Shown: piece by piece, positions 58,107 to 64,000 of the stretch
How positions within the stretch are numbered: the stretch's first letter is position 1
How the letters are laid out: every line of letters starts with the position of its first letter
Assembly (NCBI RefSeq): GCF_026914185.1
Contig: NC_070564.1
Coordinates: 5,828,001 to 5,892,000, forward strand
Reading direction: 5' to 3'
Source: Puccinia triticina
Taxonomy: Eukaryota > Basidiomycota > Pucciniomycetes > Pucciniales > Pucciniaceae
DNA: 64,000 nt
Translations under genes and position numbers: made by a program
Notes under the pieces: generated by a model
Seen by the model: the letters and a program-made list of their open reading frames with translations, nothing else
Told to the model about the DNA's origin: nothing
Database searches by the model: none

Positions 58107-59635
58107 CTAATTCTTATTGCCTTTTTTACCTTTATCATTTTGTTCCTTGTTTTTGACTTGATTGTTTCTTCCATTATTCTTGCTTGTCTCTTCAGAATTT
58201 TGATCATTGCTATTTTTTTCATCATTCTGACCATCATTGTTACCCCCACCCTGTGAATTAACAAATTGCTTACAGCGTTCAAGCTGTGCGTTACAGTCTG
58301 ATGTTCTACCTTGACCCTTTTTGTTGAAGAAATCCGCACATCGGTTAGATTGTCGGTCACATGCCCTTATCAGCGCAGCTTTCACCTCCTTAAACTTCTC
58401 TTCTGGTGGACCAAACCTGATGGTAAATTATCATAACAGAACAGTAGATCAGTATCAAAAATACAATAAACAGCTTTTTAAATTTCAACTTACTGTACAA
58501 CAAAGTCGCCCCCTTTCTTTGTAACCGTTGGAACTTCAACACCACCAAGCTTTTCATTAAACTGGAATAAACATAACCATGTCAGTGATCAAGCTTTGAA
58601 TTCTTTAGAGATTGAAATGGCATATATATATTACTTTTTGGAGGTTTTCCCCTCCTTGATCTCCGCCTTGATTTCCTTTCTTGTTGTTTTCTTGCCCCTC
58701 TGGCTCATTGTTTTTATCTTGACCTCCTTGTCCTTTGTTTTTATCCTGATCTTTATTTCCATTGTTTTGAAATTTATCCTGCTGATCACCGTTCCCATCT
58801 TGACCCCCTTTGCCATTTTTATTATCTTCTTCATCTTTTTGGACTTGGTCATTCTGCCCACCATTGTTAGTTTGACCCCCTCCTCCATCTTCTTTTCCTT
58901 TGTTTTTATCTTGCCCACCATTACTATCTTGACTATTTTGTCCATCATTTTTACCTGCCCCTTGGGAGTTGACAAAATCTTTACAGCGTCCAAGCTGAGC
59001 ATTACATTCAGCTGTTTTACCTTGACCCTTTCTGTTGAAGGAATCCGCACATCGGTTAGACTGTCTGTCACAGGATCTTATAAGGGCACCTTTCAACTCC
59101 TTGAATTTTTCTTCTGGCGGACCAAACCTGGTGAAAACAGGAATGCAAGTGAAGAAATAAGTCAGTCAAAGCAAAAGATAAACAAAAATATACTTTTGCT
59201 CAAGTTATACTGACTGTACCACAAAGCTATCACCTTTCTTTGTGACTGTTGGAGCATCAATCTCTCCAAGGTTCTCTTTGAACTATGTATTCATTTTTTT
59301 TAATTTAAAACCATGTTAGATGACAAGAATTGAAAGAGTTTAACAAAATAGATTTGACTCACCGTTTGGAGGTTTCCTCCATCTTGATTTCCTCCCTGAT
59401 CTTTTCCCTGGTCCTCTCCCCTTTCTTGTCCTTGGTCCGTTCCCTGATCTTTTTGCTGTCTTGGTTTCTGATTTCTTTGTTTTTCTTGCCGTGCTACAAA
59501 CTTGTGAAAGTGCCGTGTACCTTCATGTCTTGCTAACAAAGATTTTGAGCGAGTTTCCACGCTATTCGTGATGATCTTACACTGATAACTAGATAAGTAG
59601 ATGCTCAAGATGAGCAGTGCAAAGAACGATTTCAT
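58107..59635 (-). CDS. Secreted protein with a duplicated Cys module
   Basis: Five exons: 59635-59363, 59282-59215, 59127-58635, 58561-58494 and 58416-58107, giving 403 aa. I chose the ATG at 59635, giving the signal peptide MKSFFALLILSIYLSSYQC. After a Gln/Asp/Gly-rich part ending GGNLQT, a module occurs twice: F(K/N)E(N/K)LG..(D/E)(A/V)PTVTKKG(D/G), then FGPPEEKFKE(L/V)K.ALIR.CDRQSNRCAD, then G(K/R)T..CNAQL.RCK.FVNSQG. Each is coded by a 68-nt exon plus the exon that follows it, showing duplication by exon pairs. Each module has four Cys. Asn/Asp/Gln/Gly/Lys-rich low-complexity tails follow. The module resembles ones in other basidiomycete secreted proteins (related to RSCDVQHN..C), whose function I do not know. 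Probably extracellular or cell wall. Confidence 0.82.
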
Positions 59636-61628
59636 CTTCACTTGGTTCTATGAATTAGATGCGTTGATAATTTTGAATAACAATATTCGAAGTTCTAGCT
59701 GCCAGCAGGTGGGACTTGGTGCTACTTGGAGGCTAAACTAAACCAGACCAGTGGAAAGCTTGCTTTGTTTGACAATCTGAAGTCCGCTGAGTGAGGATTT
59801 CAAGTGGACGATGGTAGTCTTCTTTACGATACGGATAGCAGTTGTCTTTAAATCTTGCAAAACACTATTACGTCACACCTCATACCGTAAGCATCTTTAC
59901 TCGATGACTATTAAAATTCATATTGTAACATAGCAATTTGTCGAACTGGTTACAACTTACGAGTTTGAATCGTGACGGAAACAATATCAAGTGGCACTCA
60001 TACAAGAAATCGGAGGCAAAATAAAGAGGCCATAGCAATCGGGATCCCTTTCCCAAACATGGTTCTCGAAAACCAATGAGCTGATGGAGTGTGCCGAGAC
60101 AAACAGAATAGTATTATTGGTACAAAGCATTGACGCTGCTGTCGCCAGGCGTAAATTAAACCTGTGTATCATCACGACTCCTTTTGAATATTGAAGCAAA
60201 CTCGCAACTCTCAAGAACAATTGGCTGCTGCCAAAGTCGAGAAACGTGGTTAATTTGCTTCGCAGCAGGCTGTGCGAGTCTGCAACGGAAAGGCTCTGGA
60301 CCATACATCCCCCTCTGGAGCTATGGCAATGAACTAGCAAATTAGCCCACATTATTTATGACGCAAGGCCTAAACATCGAAAACCAGAAAATCGATTTTG
60401 GGAGTCTACAAAAGCCAAGGAAAGTAGACCACCAAATCCAATTTTGTTGTTCCATCCGATGCTACGAAGCTTTAAATGATATCTTGGCCACTCGCAACAG
60501 TTCAAATGTACTCATTTTCAGAGAGAGGTTGAGGATGGTTTAGAAGGAAACTAGAGATCAAGGTGGCTGCTAACTTGTCCCTCTGTGGGTGGAAGGGGGA
60601 CACCGTCCTGCAGGGACCCTCTGCCTCCTTATGCTTGGTGCAATGCAACAAGTGTTTACCATGAATCCGCACGGGAAGAGAGGGAATTAGTTGAGCTAGG
60701 CGGCGGCAGGCCCACAAACTTTATTCCCTAGTGGCAGGCGACCAAGAGCTGGTCCTAGGACCATCAATTGACATTGCGGGCCCGTATCCTTGACGTCAAC
60801 CAGCAACTAGGGTGGTGTTCCTCCGGATTCATAGTTGATCAAAATTAAACAAAATGGACATCAGAAAAGTAAATAGGAAACTACTCAGCTTTTTTCAGTT
60901 TTTCCCAAAAAGATCATAATTCAATTGGTGATGTGTCTCATATCCCACTTGACAAAGTCCCCCCGTCTTTGTCCTGCAACCAGTGTTTTACCACTCCACA
61001 GGCAGAAGGGTGGGACTTTTTTTTAAGTTAGGTTTTACTTATATTTGCCCAGATCTGCTTCACGGGATTTGTCTGAGAGGACTAGCGGACTCTGAAGCTT
61101 GGACCTTTCCCTGCCTGCCCAATCAAGAACCCAATTCAACATCAATGATAATTCATCTTGATAAAATAATCATTTTGGGTTGTATATGTCTTTCTTCTCT
61201 CCTCAGCACCACCCGATTGATATTTTCCACTCCTTCCCTCTGGAATTGCTTTTCGTGAGATCAGGAAATATTGTCTGATTCAGCTATTGCCATCAGTCTC
61301 AGCATATCAAGCTTGATGCTTGGTTACATAATTGGATAGGTTCATCCTCATGAGCCCTGGCAATGCATGGGGCGTTTCCATTGGGCGCTGGTTTTTGATT
61401 ATCCAAGGTTGTCGATGGAGTGGGCGAGAGTTTGCTCGACTGATAAGGATGATCAACAGGCTGCTTGGGGTGCATCAGCATAGTGAATATTATTCTCCTG
61501 AATATTGGAGGTGCAGCTCAGCGGGCCGGCTTTCGCGGGCCTCTCGCCGCCCGAAGTCTTCGGTCTCCGCCTCCCGCCACGGCCAGTCTTCTGCCAGCAA
61601 CCACCACCATCACCATCAACAGCAGGCC
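59636..61628. other. Intergenic, no supported gene
   Basis: Short open frames only. About 60590-61010 contains retroelement-like GGACCATCAATTGAC and GGTCCTAGGACC motifs with no structure I can define. 61480-61628, just before the next start, is GC-rich with a CACCATCACCATCA stretch, probably the leader of the next gene. Confidence 0.4.
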
Positions 61629-63858
61629 ATGCTCAGCTTTGTCGACTTGCTAGCGTGCGTGTCAGACAAAGAATTGTCCCTAGCAGAGCAGAAGGTTGAA
61701 CTGATCACTTGGAATGCTTTCACAATTAGTACAGTTGGATTTCGTTGGCATGGTACGCCATCATGGTCCTCATGGCCATCTCAGGCTCAATCATCGCGTA
61801 CGTCCATGCCGGCCTCTTCCCCTTATCATTGAGATCAAGACCGGCCAACCCTCCCAAGCTTCCGTCGAGACCGAGGACACGAGGAAAATAAACATATGGA
61901 TGTTCCCTCGTCCGAGTCGGCATAATGGCACAAGATCTGCCAACTGGCCGGCAGAATATAGACCAGAAGAAGAACAAAAACAGTGATCAGAACAATTAGC
62001 TGACCCAGCCGTGATTTGTGCATGTCTACGCCGATAACTACAGTTTTCGCAAGTACCGACAGCCACCACCACCACCCCCATTCCCGATCTCTTCCTCACC
62101 CCTATCACAGATCACACCGAACTCGAACCCGATCCGGCCTAACTCGAAGACCCAAAACCTGCTCATCCCATCCGTCTCCATCCTCCGTCCACTCTGCGGT
62201 TTAGATTACGGACTCCGGGAGAACCTCGAAAGCGGCTTCCTCCAACAATGGCCCCTCGATCGCTTCGAGATCATCTTCTGTGTCGCTCACCCTGACGATC
62301 CTGCTCGCAAAGTCGCCCAAGAACTCATCTCTAAATATCCCGCCGTACGCGCTCGGCTGTTAATCGGTGAGACACTCGCTCCTGTCATGAATTTGGCCTG
62401 AACATTGCAGGAAAAATAACATAAAAAGAAATGCTGGAAAGAAGAAAGACCGGGAAGGCTAATTTTGACTGTTGAGGAGCAGGTGAAGAACGGGTTGGTG
62501 TTAACCCAAAGATCAATAATCTCATGGAGGCCTACCGGACGGCGGAGGCCGATCTCCTATGGATCCTGGACTCGAATGCACGGGTTCATCCGACGACGCT
62601 AGCACGGGCGGTTTCAGTCTTGTGTCCGCCTAGCGGGCCGACCCGCAGCCGTGGCCGGACGCGGATCGGCCTGGTACATCATGTGCCAACTGCCGTGCTT
62701 CCCCAGCCGAGAGGGAGACAGAAGTCACAGAGGGGCTTGGGCTGTCTGCTCGAGGGCTGCTTCTTGAACGGAAACCATGCCCGACAGTACCTCAGCTTGA
62801 ACGCGCTCGGCGTCGCATCCTGTCTGATGGGCAAATCCAACCTCTTCTATCGCTCCGACTTGGAACAAGCCACCCGGCGTTTTCTCGCCCGCAACCGGGG
62901 AGAACACCGGCCGAACAACCCAAGCAGCTCTGGCCGGGACGAGTCGGACGAACAGGCCAGTCTGCTTGGTAGCAGTAGTAATAGTAGCAACAGGAACCAA
63001 CACTCTTCCTTCGACGCTCTGGAGCTCTTCGGTCAGTACTTGGCCGAAGATAATATGATCGGCCAGACTCTCTGGGACGATGGGATCAGACATGCTATGA
63101 CGATCGATATCGTCGGTAACGTCGTCGGTCCCCTCTCCATTAAGGACTATTTCTCTCGTCGGATCAGATGGATTCGTGCGCGGAAATACATGTCAATGTA
63201 AGGAACCCTGCCCTCTTAAAAGCGCAAGCCAGAGTCTCCGAGCTGAATGATAATCGGAATGACCATCTGGCTTGTTCTTTCTTGAAGAGGCTGCACGTTA
63301 GTAGAGCCGTTTACCGAGTCAATTCTGCTGGGGATCGTGATGACGCTAGCCGTAGAAAGATTGGGTCTGGCGAACGGGATGTCGAAGAAGGTGGTGATGA
63401 TGATCCACGAAGTGGTTTATTTCATGCTAGATTATTGTGTCTATCGCTCGCTCCTACACTCGCCATTACTGAGCAGCACGCCCCAAGGCTCGTCTAGTGC
63501 TGGCGCGATCTATACCCGTCAGCCGACGAAGCCTTCGACGTCTACCGGTTCCTCCTCAACTCTGATTCCCTCATCTTCGTCTTCAACATCATCATCTGCG
63601 GCCCACCCACACCCTTACTCTCAACAACAAGGAGAATCAGAACATCAGCAGGAGCAGCAGCAGCATGATAGTGATGGCGGGGAAGAGCTGATCCAAATCA
63701 AGCTGAACTTTTTCGAGTTCTTGATTGGATGGACCTTGCGAGAATGTTCGGCCCTCTCGATCTGGCTAGTCGCAATGTCTTCAAACAAAGTTCAGTGGCG
63801 GAAGTCTGGGAAGGTCTTGAAAGTCCTCCGGAACGCCCGCGTCGCCGAATCCAATTAA
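61629..63858 (+). CDS. Ceramide glucosyltransferase (GT21)
   Basis: Transfers glucose from UDP-glucose to ceramide, making glucosylceramide in Golgi/ER membranes. Five exons: 61629-61654, 61735-61797, 62044-62366, 62483-63197 and 63288-63858, giving 565 aa. An N-terminal membrane anchor (WISLAWYAIMVLMAISGSII) precedes a Pro-rich linker and SVSILRPLCGLD. Catalytic signatures: HPDDPA (D114/D115), LDSN (D167), EDNM (D327) and RRIRW (363-367, the (Q/R)XXRW motif). C-terminal hydrophobic segments follow (TLVEPFTESILLGIVM), then the LIGWTLRECSALSIWL motif near the end. A Ser/Thr/Gln/His-rich insertion of about 80 aa interrupts the last membrane region. The N-terminal exons are the least certain: the first ATG was chosen so that exon 1 joins in phase, and the second exon's donor (GTACGT) could be replaced by a later one adding about 20 aa. 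Confidence 0.88.
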
Positions 63859-64000
63859 GGACTGCCCTTCCCTTCCGTTTCTCTCTCCCCCCCCCTCTCT
63901 CTTTCTCTCTCTCGCTTTCTGTCTTGCTTCTTCCCTCCTGGTTCTGCATTTCTCCACCGTCTGTTGCCTTTCTCTCTTCCCCCACTCTCCTTGAAAGTGT
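63859..64000 (+). other. Pyrimidine-rich 3' region of the glucosyltransferase gene
   Basis: CCCTTCC/TCTCTCTC tract right after the stop codon, probably transcribed 3' untranslated sequence. The window ends here. Not coding on the plus strand. Confidence 0.5.

Overview
The window is a piece of a fungal nuclear genome, almost certainly a rust fungus (Pucciniales, Puccinia-like). I infer this from five things: short GT-AG introns of about 60-170 nt in nearly every gene, a CAP/Srv2, MCM7 and ceramide glucosyltransferase set of fungal type, several small secreted lineage-specific proteins, low gene density, and extreme crowding by DNA transposons and MITEs. The species cannot be fixed from the sequence alone.

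Layout. 1-2800 holds repeats and LTR-like sequence. 3075-5913 (+) is MCM7, with MluI-type boxes about 180 bp upstream. 7542-8267 (-) is a small secreted protein. 9884-14684 is one 4.8-kb element with long terminal inverted repeats, no recognisable transposase and several nested insertions. 15422-18089 (-) is an F-box protein. 20950-22770 (-) and 26091-27864 (-) are tandem paralogues of a secreted protein family, the first broken by one stop codon; a hAT-type MITE and a small secreted/membrane protein (25041-25391) lie between them. 28894-32693 (-) is a large SAP-domain protein kinase, 33439-34697 (+) an NAD(P)HX epimerase, and 38125-39006 (+) an unknown Ser-rich protein with a long leader. 42776-43972 holds palindromic CACTG MITEs. 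44651-45194 (-) is a single-pass membrane protein. 46327-52226 is a hAT transposon whose transposase gene is interrupted by four MITEs and one LTR-like segment. 53098-53980 is a long hairpin-repeat array. 55367-57277 (-) is CAP/Srv2, 58107-59635 (-) a secreted protein built from a duplicated module, and 61629-63858 (+) ceramide glucosyltransferase.

The cellular genes do not form a pathway; they are scattered housekeeping and secreted-protein genes in a transposon-rich background. Exon structures were worked out by hand from splice sites, reading-frame continuity and family motifs, and every multi-exon model given is in frame from start to stop.

The most interesting signal is in the repeats. 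At least five loci (about 11350-11700, 23355-23730, 47398-47705, 49985-50400, 53098-53980) carry arrays of short imperfect hairpin units. The array sequences mostly differ, but the architecture is the same, and three arrays lie inside MITEs with different termini and target-site duplications (TSDs). The nested elements also allow direct reading of TSD lengths: 3 bp for CACTG and TTA types, 7 bp for the GTTACG family, 8 bp for TAGAG-hAT MITEs, and an unexpected 10 bp for the CAGGRTGTRAA hAT family.
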